Shown piece after piece: positions 12,685 to 24,031 of a DNA stretch of 64,000 nucleotides; within the stretch, counting starts at the first letter, position 1, and every line of letters starts with the position of its first letter. The stretch comes from Leuctra nigra. Taxonomy: Eukaryota > Arthropoda > Insecta > Plecoptera > Leuctridae. Both the position numbers and the translations under genes were made by a program. The notes under the pieces were generated by a model. It did not search any database and was not told the origin of the DNA. It saw only the letters and a program-made list of their open reading frames with translations. The stretch is from contig OW203762.1 of NCBI GenBank assembly GCA_934045905.1, positions 39,347,702-39,411,701 on the forward strand. The letters run 5' to 3'.

Positions 12685-12842
12685 TACCTAGACTCTTTTA
12701 GGTATTATTTTTTAAACATTGAAAATACTTTATGTGCATTTTGTGTTGGGTGACAGTTAACTAAAATTCATTTGTTTTTAAAGGTGGTTTTGGTCTGACT
12801 TCATTTTTTCACTACCTACTACCTACCTATTCAACCAATGAG

Positions 12843-12968
12843 TAAAGATACATTTACAGCTCGGCGTTCGTTCGACATTCGGCGCTCAGCGCTCGCCGTT
12901 GAGCCTAACCATGTTCATCTTTCAGCACTAGCGCTGAGATTCGACGTCAAGCTGTAAACGTACCTTAA
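12843..12968. mobile_element. small MITE, ~125 bp
   Basis: The left end taaagatacatttacagctc pairs with the right end gagctgt-like aagctgtaaacgtaccttaa (imperfect inverted repeat), and the interior holds mirrored gctcagcgctcg/agcactagcgctgag words. It abuts the next hAT element. The superfamily is not assignable. Confidence 0.55.
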
Positions 12969-13951
12969 GTCTGGACCAGTGGCGTGCCGTGACATTTGAA
13001 GTGAGGGAAGCAAATTGCCAGGAAAGAAATTTGCCCAGACCCGGAGGGGGGTCTGGGGGGCTTGCCCCCCAGCTTAGCCCCGCAGGGAATTTTTTAAAAT
13101 TTGACTAATTTTAGATGGTTAAAAACAATTTTGAAAGTACCTTTTTGGAAGATTACTTGAATTTAAGAAATGGTCAAAGGAGGATTTTCAGACTAATTTT
13201 TTATATTTTAATCATTAGTTTTTTGAAGGCAAATACGAGGGCAAATACAGATATACAAAAACTTTGTAGAAATGCGTAAACTGAACTGAGAATCCGAAAC
13301 TGCAATATTTTGTAGATATTACAAGTTTAGACATTCAACCGCTCTTGAGCACTGTCACCGACCGATCACATGTTCGTTCCAATCGTGTCAACTCGGGAGT
13401 AGTTCGGCTGCGTTCGGACTGTGGATGCAACTCTCCGATTTGCTTCCCTTGGCTAGAATACGCCTGCAGAAATAGACGCATTTTACACAGAAATGCTTTG
13501 TGTTTAGACCGGCAAATAATGTTATTATCATGGCAAAATAAGTTTTTATTATTGACAATACTTTCAGGTGGCTGCAGATTAACATATTTGATTGTAGGCA
13601 AATCACCTAATGCATGCGTAACTACCGTATATAGAGCGAGGGATTGGAAGCAATTCGAAAAGTGAATCCCTTGGAGCCGGCCGACTGCCGAGCCGAGGCA
13701 AGTGTATGCGTGCGCACGCGCCTTGCCCACCTCCTGTCTTAGAAACCGCGTTTACTTTGAAATCAGAGCGAAAGTGGTGACATTTGTGTTCGTAATAAGA
13801 ATTCTATAAGTAGTATTAAGTGATGAATATTTTTGTAAAAAGATTAAATTATTATACATATAATTATTATATTTTAATATTGTTGGAATGGAAAAGGAAG
13901 GGGAAGCAATGCTTCCCTTGCTTCCATTGAGTGCACGCCACTGGTCTGGAC
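12969..13951. mobile_element. non-autonomous hAT-type element with 8-bp TSD
   Basis: The element is 12977-13943 (967 bp), with ends cagtggcgtgc and gcacgccactg and perfect 8-bp duplications gtctggac (12969-12976, 13944-13951). Both termini extend into aagtgagggaagc / gcttcccttgcttcca inverted sequence. The interior has the GC-rich ggggggtctggggggcttgc block shared with two other hAT elements here. No transposase is detected. Confidence 0.93.
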
Positions 13952-14454
13952 GTAACATTATTCTGTCGTCTAACCAATGAGTGAGACAGAGACTGGACGT
14001 AACATTATACATTTGATTATCTATTCTTACATCTAGACGTAACAATATACACAGGGCCAATTTTAACTGCACCGTGCCCATGCATGACTTCCAAATGGTT
14101 AAAATATCTCTTCCTCCACTCACTAACAAATTGTGTCTTCAAGACTCCCACTAGACATTGCATTTTAGATAGGCTGAAAGTGAAATTCTGGAGCGAAAGA
14201 TTGGAAAATTACCTACACGGTTTAGTCATGCAGAGGCAGGTAAAAGGACAATTAGTTAAATGACGTGAAAAGGTTACCTAATTTATGCTTTATGCTCCAT
14301 TCTAGGGATTGTTCAAAAACTGGCAAATGATGTCACCCATCATGCTAATTACCTAATAGATACAGCGATTGCCTCTTTCAGCCTCTTCTGCCAAATCACT
14401 ACCTACCTATTTAATATATGTACCTACTAATTCAGAATTGTTTTATGATTTTAG

Positions 14455-14602
14455 GCTTTCATTAAAGAACCAATGGAGGAGGCTTCATATTACCATGAAC
14501 TCTCTATTCTACAACCATCATACAAACAGCTCGTACATTGTAGATGTATTAATGGAACCAATTTTTTGGTTTGTAGAAAACTTCACAAAAGTGCTTGGCC
14601 CG
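14455..14602 (+). CDS. Zdhhc16: ZDHHC16 first visible exon
   Basis: The acceptor is tatgattttag and the donor is ggcccg|gtaggt. It encodes [18 protein letters not shown] and [17 protein letters not shown], matching the region of ZDHHC16 just before the first span. Whether translation starts in an upstream exon or at Met 14495 is undecided. Confidence 0.75.
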
Positions 14603-17600
14603 GTAGGTAGAATGTGTATTGTTTAGATTGGTCCTACCTGTGTAATCCTGTGCAATCATCATAGTAAAACTATTTTTAAATCTTGAAACATCCCTAAAGG
14701 TAGACTAAATTGTTTCAGTTTTTCGTCTTTGGAGTTTGCGGGCTAACTTCGTCAGTGGTCTGCATAGCTTATTGGATTGGTCTACCTTATTGGTGGGACA
14801 AGAGTCCATTTGCCACCGTTCTCCTCTTACTGTTTGGCCACTGGCTTCTAGTCAATGTTTGTTTTCATTATTACATGGCAACTGTTACTCTTCCAGGCCA
14901 ACCACCTGAGGTAAGTACATTTCCTCATCTCAATCACTCGTCTAATTTTGATGTTGATTTTGAAATCTTTTATTTAGCTACCTATTCTATTACAGTACAC
15001 TCGACAATTCATAAAACGGTATTTGAAAGAAATTGATTGTCTGAAAAAAATGCGATGGCATCATCTGATAAAGTCTATACTTACTCGTCATCTACCTCTA
15101 GTAGGTGAGCTCTGATTTCATTGATAATAACAAGGATTGATTGTCAAGGAACCTGACCAGCAGCCAATCTGTTTCGTTCAAATACCGTTTTATGAATTGT
15201 CGAGTGTACATTTTTATAATACAATTTGTACCTTTTTTCTCTAATTACTTTGTAATTACTTCTCTAATTACTAAGATTACTTAGGTAAATATAGTAATAC
15301 CTCTCTAGGTAATAATACCTAATGTACGTAATTTATTGAATAGGTAGCTATCACACAATTCGCCTGTATTCAACATTTGAGCAAATATACCACTTCACTT
15401 GCTATATAGATAGAATAAGTACGTACACTGTCACTCTTACCTAGGTAAAAAAGAAAACTCAACAAAAGAAAAATGGTCCTCCAAAGGAACGGATTTGAAA
15501 GATTTGATGGCATCAATTGATGAGCTTTAGTGTGTGAGCTCTGATTTCATTGATAGCAAGGATTGATTGTCAAGGAACTTGACCAGCAGCCATTCATATT
15601 AATTTGTCAATAAGTTTTTCTTTTCCTGAGTGTTTTGCACTTCAGTATAGTCGGCAGATTCTTGCTTTACCTATTTGCCAGGTTTCCATTGATTTCCACT
15701 CAGAATTTGCACAATGGAGCTTGAAAATCAGCAAGTGTCTTTGTTGGCAGGTTGTAAATTTAGTGATGATTCTGGTATCAAGTCAGGGGCTGGAAGGGCA
15801 ATTTTTGCTTTGCTGCCGGGAGCTTGTCAGTAAATGTCTTGAGCTTGAGCCATTGGCAATGGATGAATGCCAATTGTCACTGGATACAGCATTTGCCGAT
15901 ATAGGTGTAGCGAAAATTGACCCATACAAACAAACATGAAGTAGGTACCTAAATGTCATTTATTTTTTTGCAGGGTATATTAATTCCAGAAGCGGCCAGT
16001 ATGTGCCGGAAGTGTATTGCACCAAGGCCTCCTAGAGCACATCACTGCTCCATCTGTAATAAGTGCATAATAAAGATGGATCACCATTGCCGTATCCTTG
16101 ATTACAATTTATTCTGGTCTTTGCTTGCCACAGTAGGTAATTTAATCTTATTTAAGTCACTAACTGCCTGTTATGTTTGACTGTACAACTTATAAATGAC
16201 CTCTGTTCACACCTCTGTTCTGACCTCTGTTCCTTCCTCTGTTCACAAGAATGTAGGGATGTCAATATTTGCTCCATCAAGATGAGTCATTCCAGGCCAT
16301 CCTGTTACTTATCTTATCTACAACATACATCTAGCTATGGCATCCAAATTATTTCACTAGAACATTTTCCGTCGGCCTGAACTGTGTCTGCTGTCAATAA
16401 AGCATTGTAAACCTTGACTCCTGCTCCAGCATGGCTAGATAACTGTGTTGGCCATTACAATCACCGCTACTTCTTCCTGTACATGGTTTACACATGTTTG
16501 GGTGTGCTGTTTCTCATCATCTTCGGAGTGGAGATCGCGTACAAGGAAGTGTGGCTGGAGCCCGAGGAGGAGGAAGCTTTAATCGGACATCCTGTACGCT
16601 TTAACAATTCCGTGATGATAGCTGTTGTAAGTCAACTTACTAACTACTTTTCAAAATAATTTGTCAATAGTTCCTACCTAAGAATAAAAAATCCCTAAAA
16701 ATCAAAAAAAAATTACAAATCAAAAAATCTAAATGAACTCGAAATATCAAAATGAACATTACGTATTTATTTATTTGGTGCAGTAGGTAGGTAGTACCGT
16801 AGTACCTACCAAAGATAATTAAAACAAGTAAGATGTTCAATTAATGTTAAAAATTGAAATCTGTTTGTGGGAATTTGCAAAAAAACTAAGTCCCATGTCC
16901 AATAATAAACCTCATCTTATTAGTTATTTATTACATTAGACCTGGGCGGTTATTCTAAATTTCGTTGTTGTGTCGTAATAGCACTCCAGTGTTCCTCGTA
17001 AGTAAAACGAGACGACAAGGAAATGTAGAATAACCCTCATGGAAGTGGGACTTCGTTTTTTTGCAAATTCTCACAGACAGATTTAACATTAAATGAAACA
17101 TCTTCTTGTTTTAATTATCCTTGGTAGTACCTACCTACACGTACTATATATGAAAATACACGTACTATATTACGTATAGTATGTCATGTCGTACATAAAA
17201 TAATACCCTTGTCGGAGTATGTTTTAGGTACCTACTACCATAAAGCTACAAAAAAATATACCTAGTAGGTACATTATCAAGGTATCAGTGTAATATTAAT
17301 CAATGAAATATTCATTTAATACTAAATGTTGTATTGTATAAAAACTAAATTTTTACCCTGTTATGGGGTGTACTAAGAGTTTTGTTGTTTGTTCTAGCCC
17401 GAGGTACCATTTGAGAATGAGACTGAAGAACCTCAAGATGCCTCAAGAATACAACGGCGATGTATTATTTATATGGCATTCATATGTACCGGTGAGTTAA
17501 TCTGAATTTGGGAAGGTCCTTGTAGAGAATCAACCATTCTTATACATAGTCTTTTGAGCACTTGGGTCACATGGAATCACTTACCAGTATTAACTTTAAT

Positions 17601-20600
17601 AAGTCAATAACACAAGGAAAACATTCTGTGTAACGCAGCATTGCTTAGCAAACGCCCATGTGCAAGTTCTAGAACCAAAATTCCCCTGGCCCATGCGGTA
17701 ACCAACATCTTCAAAGCATCAATTCACACTGGCGATGTAGGAATGACAATTCGCTAGATCTAATATCTATGGAAAAACACAATTTTCATTTTTTAATGGA
17801 TCTTGCTCAAAAACTTTACATTTAGGTATTTAGAATGAGTTTTGTGTGGGTGTGTGTCTGCAAAATTTTGGATTGATAGGTTGATTAATGATTAGTGACC
17901 TGAGTTATGCCTTCAATTGAGCGAGCATAGCGAGCGTCACCATGGTACTCTTATGGCACTTTCTCTGTGTGTGTGTTTTTTTTTTTTACCTGCACTGCCC
18001 AGGTTAAACCGCACAACCAATCGATCTGAAATTTTGCACACATACTAACGTAATCTAAGCGGTCTCTGGGATCGTTTTTGAATGGGATCCTGTGATTGGT
18101 TTAAATTTTTTAGAAAAATATCATTCGATTGGTTAATCTAATCAATTTGAAATTTTGCAAAGTCATTGCAACCAAATCTTACAATCTTACAAAATTTCAG
18201 CCAAATCCTCTTATTGGTTAAAATTTAAAACCATTTTTCCTGCAATTTTTGAAATTTATACTAGGTAGAACCGATTGATCGATCACTTAAAACTTCGCAT
18301 GGTCATTGGGACTAACATTTTAGGTATTTTTGCCCATTTGAATACTAATCTGTTGTTATTTTCAAAAGTTATTGTCATTTCGAAATTTTATTCTATACCT
18401 AATCTTGAAATATTTGAAAAATGTGTACATTACTACATTTTCATCCCTGCTTCTTAATGCTTCAGTTCCAAAGCCTGTAGAGCAGCTGATAATTGCAAAC
18501 GCATATCATATCAAATCGGAGCTCATCAATGCGTCACAGTGAGCATTTTTCTAGTAGGTCAATAAAAAATACTAGGAAAACGCTCTGTGTAACGCGTTGA
18601 TGAGCGAGCACGGAAACGCGCAACACCTCGAACCGAAATTCGGTCTTTCGAATTCGAAAATGTCATTAAAAGCCAATAATTATTGAATTTCGTCACAGAC
18701 TTGTATAAAAATATCCAAAAACTCCTTAAATATTGGTCCAAATAACTATGCAAAGTTTTAAGTTGATCGATTGAACCTTTTGATTGAACGGTTCCGTGTT
18801 AATTTTCAAAAATCACAGGATCTCCTTCAAAAAATATACATGGGACCACTCATATGATATAAGTGTGTCTACAGCTTTGGAATAGTATGTCGATCATCCC
18901 TACGCTTATACCATCCCGCCATACAACGGAGCGCTGGTATACCACTGTACGATCTCTGTTGTATGGCGGGATGGTATAAGCGTAGGGATGATCGACATAC
19001 AATTCCAAAGCCATACACAATATCAAATTGAGTGTTGAACGGTCATTATCAGTTTCATTGCGTTTGAAAGTTTCTGCTCTATCTACCTTGCCTTGAACTG
19101 AAGATTCGAAGTCGCCGTGAATTTGACAGCCAACACGCAAAATGTCCCTAAAGTGACAAAAACTTTTGAAAATAACGACAGATTAGACTGAAAATTGGCA
19201 AAAATACCTTAAATGTTGGTACCAATGACCATGCGAAGTTTTTAGTTGGTCGGTCAATCGGTTCTAGTTTAAATGTCAAAAATCACAGGAAAAATGGTTT
19301 CAAATTTTAACCAATGGGATAATTTGGCTGAAACTTTGTATGATTGGGTAAAATATTGGTTGCAATGACTTAGCTAAATTTCAAATTGATCGGAGCAACC
19401 AATCGAAAGATATTTTTTTTAAAACTTGAACCAATCACAGGAGCCCGTTCAAAAACGATCCCAGGGACCGCATAGATTACGTTAGCATATGTGCAAAGTT
19501 TCAGATCGATTGGTTGTGCGGTTTTACCTGGGCTGTGCGGACAAAAAAAAAAAAAAAAACACAGAGAAAGTGCCATAAGAGTACCGTGGTGACGCTCGCT
19601 ACGCTCGCTCAAAAAAAAGTGAAAGAGTCCCATACCATACTACCGAGTACCATAGCGACAAATGTCGAAGTGTTTTTCTTCCACTTAGGTACATATACCT
19701 AGGCTATAATATGTACCTACATTGTGTTGCCCCAACCCAATTGTGTTGTTAACCCAACGGCTGGTGTAATGGATACCTCGGTTCTCGTCAGATCACCGAG
19801 GTTAAGCAACATTGAGCGCAGTCGGTAGTTGGATGGGTGACCATTCAACTCTGCCTTGCCAGTTGCTGCCGTTGGGCCAGAGAGACTGGGGTGGTAGGGG
19901 GTTAGTGTAACGACACCCCTCCACCTGTTATCAGTCTCTCGACGGGCGTTACACCGTCCTTGGGATGGGACGTTAAAACCAGCAGAGCGCAGGGAGCTAA
20001 CTACTCACTCGCTTAACATCCCTAAGTTATGAATCCTCAACCAACTTCACCTCCGATATAATGGCGCATCGTCAAAGGAGTAAAGTTGTTGAGGCGGCAG
20101 TAGGACTACCAGTCCTGTAACGCCATAGCAAAAAAAAAAAAAAAAAATTGTGTTGCAGGCGTTCTGGTTGCACTGGGTTCGCTGACCTCGTGGCATGCGC
20201 TGCTCATAACGCATGGAGAAACCAGCATTGAAACGCTCATCAACAAAGGTGAAAAGAAGAGGGAAACCAGTCTAAATGCGGTCAGTCCTTATTTCTAGAT
20301 ATTATATTTATAGTTACCCAGTTCTGTCTGTCTGTCGGTCTGTTTGTCTGTGGGGTCAAACACATACCCCACCATTGTGCGCACTCTGCCAATGATATGA
20401 ATATGATGCAGAAAAGGCTTCACTTTTATTGGTGGACTGAATCTACCTAGTGTTAGTGTATATCTGTATATATATGTGAGTGATGGATATACTATATATT
20501 CTTTCCCCCTGACGGTTGCCACCTTAACGCAATGGTGGGGTTTGTGTTGGCCAATGATCCATTGCAGCTAAGCTGGCGCGCATGCTCATGTGTAAGGGCT

Positions 20601-21250
20601 ACCCATGCCGGACAGGTCAGTGGTGAGGCCCAGACAAAGAGCAGCCAGGGTCGACCTATCCATGCCCTCCCTTGAATTTGCGGCCCCCTCGGACCGACCT
20701 TCCCCCCTCGAGATGGTGATCCCCCTGAAATCGGGTTCTGCCGGCCCGAATCCTCTCACCCCCCCCCCGGTCCGTCCCCATTCCGGCCTGGCCTTCCCAC
20801 TAGTGCTGGACTCCTCCGGATCGGGCCCGTTAGGTCGACCCCCTCCCCATGTCCTCCACTTATGATCAACAAAGTTAAATGTAAAAATTAATGTGCGCAA
20901 TATATCCTCGTCGTTGACGCGCCGTTTAAGAATAATAATCTAATCTATATATTCTTCCACTTCAGCCGTACTTGAATCCGTACGATTTCGGTGCTCGTCG
21001 TAACTGGCGCCTCTTCCTGGGCATGGTAGACGGCCGTGGTTGGCTCCACGTCTTACTCCCGTCGGCACACAAGCCGGTCGGCAACGGACTCACGTGGACG
21101 ACAATCTACTCGGAACGTGAGGCGGAGTTACAGACTGTCGAGCAGCACAAACCGGAGCCGGTTGTGTTCGAGTTTGTCAAGAGGAGGAAACCGAGCGAGG
21201 AGAAAAGAGACGTGAATGCAGATGGCGACAGGTTTTTTGATGCTAGCTGA
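14455..21250 (+). CDS. Zdhhc16: ZDHHC16-like palmitoyltransferase (DHHC zinc-finger protein), seven exons
   Basis: Exons are 14455-14602, 14719-14910, 15974-16091, 16430-16626, 17398-17491, 20159-20280 and 20966-21250 (stop TGA 21248-21250). They join in phase to 385 residues, slightly more than the ~377 of human ZDHHC16. The enzyme transfers palmitate from acyl-CoA to cysteines of membrane proteins, normally in ER/Golgi. Two N-terminal membrane spans precede the cysteine-rich domain CRKC, then HHCSICNKC, then [20 protein letters not shown] (DHHC split across exons 3/4), followed by two more spans. The C-terminal signature HGETSIE, PYDFG and NWRLFLG points to ZDHHC16 rather than other DHHC classes. 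The exon at 14455 opens with a split codon, so a start exon is missing; no in-frame ATG precedes the in-exon one at 14495. Introns are packed with repeats. Confidence 0.92.
14719..14910 (+). CDS. Zdhhc16: ZDHHC16 exon: first two membrane spans
   Basis: The acceptor is attgtttcag and the donor is cctgag|gtaagt. It encodes 64 residues with two hydrophobic segments ([14 protein letters not shown]..., [16 protein letters not shown]) and ends in TLPGQPPE, the turn before the cysteine-rich domain. Confidence 0.88.
14996..15208. mobile_element. TA-flanked MITE (CACTCGACAATTC family), copy 2
   Basis: The element 14998-15206 has near-perfect inverted ends cactcgacaattcataaaac / gttttatgaattgtcgagtg and TA on both sides (14996-97, 15207-08). 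It lies in a ZDHHC16 intron and is the best preserved of the four copies. Confidence 0.92.
15478..15600. mobile_element. truncated copy of the same TA-flanked MITE
   Basis: The words aacggatttgaaag, gatggcatca, gagctctgatttcattga and ttgaccagcagcca occur in the order seen in copy 2, but both terminal repeats are lost. Confidence 0.7.
15974..16091 (+). CDS. Zdhhc16: ZDHHC16 exon: cysteine-rich domain, up to DHHC
   Basis: The acceptor is ttttttgcag and the donor is cattgcc|gtatcc. It encodes [16 protein letters not shown], then [14 protein letters not shown]. The last base starts the Pro codon completed by the next exon. Confidence 0.93.
16430..16626 (+). CDS. Zdhhc16: ZDHHC16 exon: end of DHHC domain and third span
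   Basis: The acceptor is ctgctccag and the donor is gctgtt|gtaagt. It encodes [15 protein letters not shown], a span ([16 protein letters not shown]) and an acidic loop EPEEEEAL. Confidence 0.92.
16785..17150. repeat. fold-back element in a ZDHHC16 intron
   Basis: About 100-bp arms (roughly 16799-16898 and 17046-17140) are inverted copies: gtacctaccaaagataatta and ggaatttgcaaaaaaac on the left mirror taattatccttggtagtac and gtttttttgcaaattct on the right. The spacer is ~150 bp. No coding capacity; a MITE-like element. Confidence 0.75.
17398..17491 (+). CDS. Zdhhc16: ZDHHC16 exon: loop and start of fourth span
   Basis: The acceptor is tttgttctag and the donor is gtaccg|gtgagt. It encodes [20 protein letters not shown] then [11 protein letters not shown]. 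Human ZDHHC16 has a comparable acidic/polar stretch before its last span. Confidence 0.85.
17560..19630. repeat. large inverted repeat of the TAGGAAAACGCTCTG family
   Basis: A right-hand body at about 19150-19620, ending acgctcgctacgctcgctc, is mirrored by its reverse complement at about 17925-18420, beginning gagcgagcatagcgagcgtc. Further terminal words (aggaaaacgctctgtgtaac at 18573; a diverged one at 17608) lie between. This looks like two copies inserted head to head plus fragments. The superfamily is unknown. It fills most of the intron before ZDHHC16 exon 6. Confidence 0.7.
18874..19011. repeat. near-perfect 54-bp-arm hairpin
   Basis: Arms 18874-18927 and 18958-19011 are reverse complements with a single mismatch, around a 30-nt loop. 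On RNA they would form a long, almost perfectly paired stem. The arm carries cgatcatccctacgcttata. It is embedded in the larger inverted repeat. Confidence 0.9.
19739..20155 (+). mobile_element. 5S-rRNA-derived SINE with poly(A) tail and 10-bp TSD
   Basis: The element is 19749-20145. Its head resembles eukaryotic 5S rRNA: tacctcggttctcgtcagat, caccgaggttaagcaac, and the internal control region word agttggatgggtgacc. A non-5S body follows (ttgggatgggacgttaaaa), then a 3' A-tract. Flanking duplications aattgtgttg (19739-19748 and 20146-20155) delimit it. SINE3-type elements use the 5S internal promoter and a LINE partner; which LINE is unknown. The right TSD runs straight into the cag of the ZDHHC16 exon 6 acceptor. 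Confidence 0.93.
20159..20280 (+). CDS. Zdhhc16: ZDHHC16 exon: fourth span and TTxE-like region
   Basis: The acceptor is attgtgttgcag immediately after the SINE; the donor is aatgcg|gtcagt. It encodes [20 protein letters not shown] and [21 protein letters not shown] corresponds to the conserved post-span motif of ZDHHC16. An alternative earlier donor (aaag|gtgaaaag) would break the phase with the last exon. Confidence 0.85.
20521..20875. repeat. GC-rich repeat-like insert in ZDHHC16 last intron
   Basis: A block of about 350 bp is much richer in G+C than the surrounding intron, with long C runs near 20759 and many CpG. A Pro-rich plus-strand frame is open but I recognise no protein. It could be a fragment of a non-LTR element or an LTR. 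No boundaries or TSD could be set. Confidence 0.4.
20966..21250 (+). CDS. Zdhhc16: ZDHHC16 terminal exon
   Basis: The acceptor is ccacttcag. It encodes [19 protein letters not shown], then [15 protein letters not shown], equivalents of the NPYNYG, NWKVFLG and LLPSSH motifs of vertebrate ZDHHC16. A charged tail longer than in human follows ([11 protein letters not shown]), then TGA. Confidence 0.92.
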   Translation, partial: PYLNPYDFGARRNWRLFLGMVDGRGWLHVLLPSAHKPVGNGLTWTTIYSEREAELQTVEQHKPEPVVFEFVKRRKPSEEKRDVNADGDRFFDAS

Positions 21251-21579
21251 AATTTGCTAATGACACAACTCACTAAATATTTAAATTATAAATAATTTTT
21301 TGATATTATTTAAATTTTGTTTCGGGTATTGCGGTCCATTTTCACATGTTAAGCTACATAATCCTTTATTACGACGTTTTATAGCAAATGTTATTGAGGG
21401 TGGTATTAAAAGTACTTACAACATTCCATAGTTGTATTGACTTTGAGATTCTGCTAGATTTCACTCTTAGTTTAAATCTGTGATGTATTCCATAACATCT
21501 TTATCACAAATCAATTGATAATCTTTTCAATGGGTCCACCAATAGTAGTGAGGGCTTCATGTAAATGTACCATACCGAC

Positions 21580-22084
21580 TTTAATTCCAAGGTCCACTAA
21601 ATCTCCGCTACTACTAGCACGCAGCACCTACGGTGCTAATTAGGTCGTGGTACACACTCCACTATGATAAATACAAAAGTGTCCGCCATTGCGGAGCAAA
21701 ACGAACTTGAAGACATCACGCATGCGCAAGACAGCTGAGCTACCATCTGAACTGTAAGACGCAGTGTCCATCACTGTCGACATAACCACAAAGTAGTATA
21801 AATTGATGTTTACCTTTTGTTTGATATTGATATCAGTTTCATCGTCTTGGTTTTAATGTAGTCTGTGCGATCAATGTTATTCAACATTATATGTTTTTCA
21901 ATGTTATTCGTCGACGATGACGTTGGTGGGCACAGCCCTCTTCACATTCACCTTGAATCTTGTACTTCCACTTGATTGAAAAAGGCAGTGGATTTTGCTC
22001 CGTAATGGCCTCAGATGGAACGACCTTATTTGGTAGTTCCCATGTTCTCCGCTAGGAGAAGATTTAGTGGACCTTGCTTAATTC
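21580..22084. mobile_element. hAT-like non-autonomous element
   Basis: The element 21588-22076 has perfect 17-bp ends caaggtccactaaatct / agatttagtggaccttg. Flanks tttaattc and cttaattc (7/8 identical) are a likely 8-bp TSD. No coding capacity. It lies just downstream of ZDHHC16. Confidence 0.85.
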
Positions 22085-23866
22085 TACCCCTTAACGCGAT
22101 TAGAGCGATTCCATGCGACTAAAAATATAAATCACGTTATTGGCCAAACTACTGCACTCAAAGAGGCGGGAGGGCATCTTTCTCATTCAGTAAGTGATTT
22201 TACAACTCACTGTATCTTTTTTAACATTAATTTTTGCAGCGTTTTAAGCCTCACCTTTCACACTACAAACAAACTTCCATGAGGGTTCAGTTTGTTCACA
22301 AAGAATGGGCAGATGTCATTACAAAGCCAAAATTTAGATAACTTCATTCCTACTTTGACTTTAGCTTCTACTAAATCAGTAATATTTAACTGTAAAATCT
22401 GGAACTACGTAATATTTTTTTTTTAAATTGAAACAAAAAATTAGAAAAAGAGCCACGTCAGTCCATAGCTAGATATCGAATGAATATTCTCTCAAGTTTC
22501 AAGTCATTCAGATGAACGGTTTTGTCTATTCTTTGTCAAAACAAGCGTGTATTTTACACATTTGAAAAAATCCAGGATTTTTTTGTGGCGCCCAATAACG
22601 ACTAATGTCTCCTGTTATAATAATAATATGTTATCATCTCCCTCTTACGAAATATGAAGAAAAATAATAAATTTACCTTTTTTGGTCTAATCGCCTTAAT
22701 ATTTATGACAAATTACAAAATTCAATTGTATTGTTAAAATCTCTAGTCAGGCTGTGTACAGGTTGATATTTTAATTGGTGACAATAATATTTTATTCTGA
22801 CACAAGCCCAGCAAATTTTGTGATGTAATTGAAACCTATTATTTGAGTTTTACTTTTTAGCAAATATAATATGCTCTACCATATCCGCATTTACACATAT
22901 TCGAATGCGGCAAATTCTTCCTTGTTAGGGAATATTGATAAAGTTCTTACCCAAATTGTTTAAAATCGGTAAATGAAATTAAAATCTTATAGTGTAAATA
23001 ATTCCTGCTTGAATGTAGTAGGAAATTCAGGAGAATATGCATTATCTGTATTATATTGTTGGCTTATTGTGTTAGGTTATTTTGTTAACAGAACTTTTGT
23101 ATGAATTTACAAAATCTTGCCTTCCTCGTTATGCTTCGTACATGAAGGCAGTAGGTAGTAGGTACGTTTTCGTTTTTGACAATTAATTATCCAGCATTTA
23201 ATATTGATATAGTCGTGTAAAAGCTAAGGGTAAATATAATTATTTATACACTACTCTTAGATAAACGTAGATACAATTTTCCATGAAAATTCTGTATGTG
23301 AAAGTTAAACTTTCAAATTCAAACCCATACTTCTTTACTACTCTCTATTCCTACATGTCAAAAGATAATGGTGCTTTATCATGAAAGTACGAAAAATGGC
23401 ACAAATTGAGTATGTCTAAATCTTTGATGATATTTTAAATGAAATAAACACTCTGGAAAAAATATATTACATATTATTTTATTTACTTTTAGAACAGTCA
23501 AATTATACACGAAACAATCGATAATCATACTCAAACATCTAGTGTCAAGTCTGCAGGACTTGTACATAATAATGTGATTTCACACTACATAACACCACTC
23601 CACTCCGAACTGGTCCGTCAGCGGTCCGGGAACTCTCTTTTGTTGTAAAAAGTTTTAGACGTAAGATTTAATATTTTCATCATAGCAACTAGCCCGACCG
23701 TAGCCATGCGTAGCACTGTCGTAGTGAATACTAATAAAAATAAATAGCATTATTCGAAAATATATTCCCCGAGAATGAGTTGATCATGAAATGATTGACG
23801 AGTATCTTTGTGAATGAGCAAATACTGAAACTTGCAAATTAAACAGAGTGTTGAATGTTAGAAGAT
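22085..23866. other. intergenic, convergent 3' ends of ZDHHC16 and protease 1
   Basis: AT-rich sequence without recognised exons or repeats. A minus-strand AATAAA (plus-strand tttatt, 23478-23483) is a candidate poly(A) signal for the protease 1 gene. Confidence 0.4.
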
Positions 23867-24031
23867 TCACGGCCAGACCACCGACTCTATCCACGGCACG
23901 TAGTACGACACTTTAGTGTAAACGCCGGGAGAGTTCTGCGCGGCGCAGAACTTGCCGAACGAAGTAATGCCGATGATGTAATACAGACACGGGTTCTTGC
24001 CGGAGATTTGCAGAGGACCTCCTGAGTCACC
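23867..24031 (-). CDS. protease 1 terminal exon: catalytic Ser
   Basis: The exon encodes [20 protein letters not shown], then [19 protein letters not shown], and ends [10 protein letters not shown] with TGA (plus strand tca at 23867-23869). The acceptor is gcgttccag. Confidence 0.93.
   Translation of the reverse strand, partial: GDSGGPLQISGKNPCLYYIIGITSFGKFCAAQNSPGVYTKVSYYVPWIESVVWP

Noticed and set aside
14369..14454. N-terminal extension of ZDHHC16 read straight upstream of 14455
   Set aside because: The frame begins with TTG, has no ATG, and ends in a strong acceptor (tatgattttag); it is treated as intron.
19749..19875. Functional 5S rRNA gene
   Set aside because: Only part of the 5S sequence is preserved; it is followed by an unrelated body and poly(A) and flanked by a TSD.
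21588..22076. Exon of ZDHHC16 3' region or a separate gene
   Set aside because: Perfect 17-bp inverted ends and 7/8 matching flanks make it a MITE.
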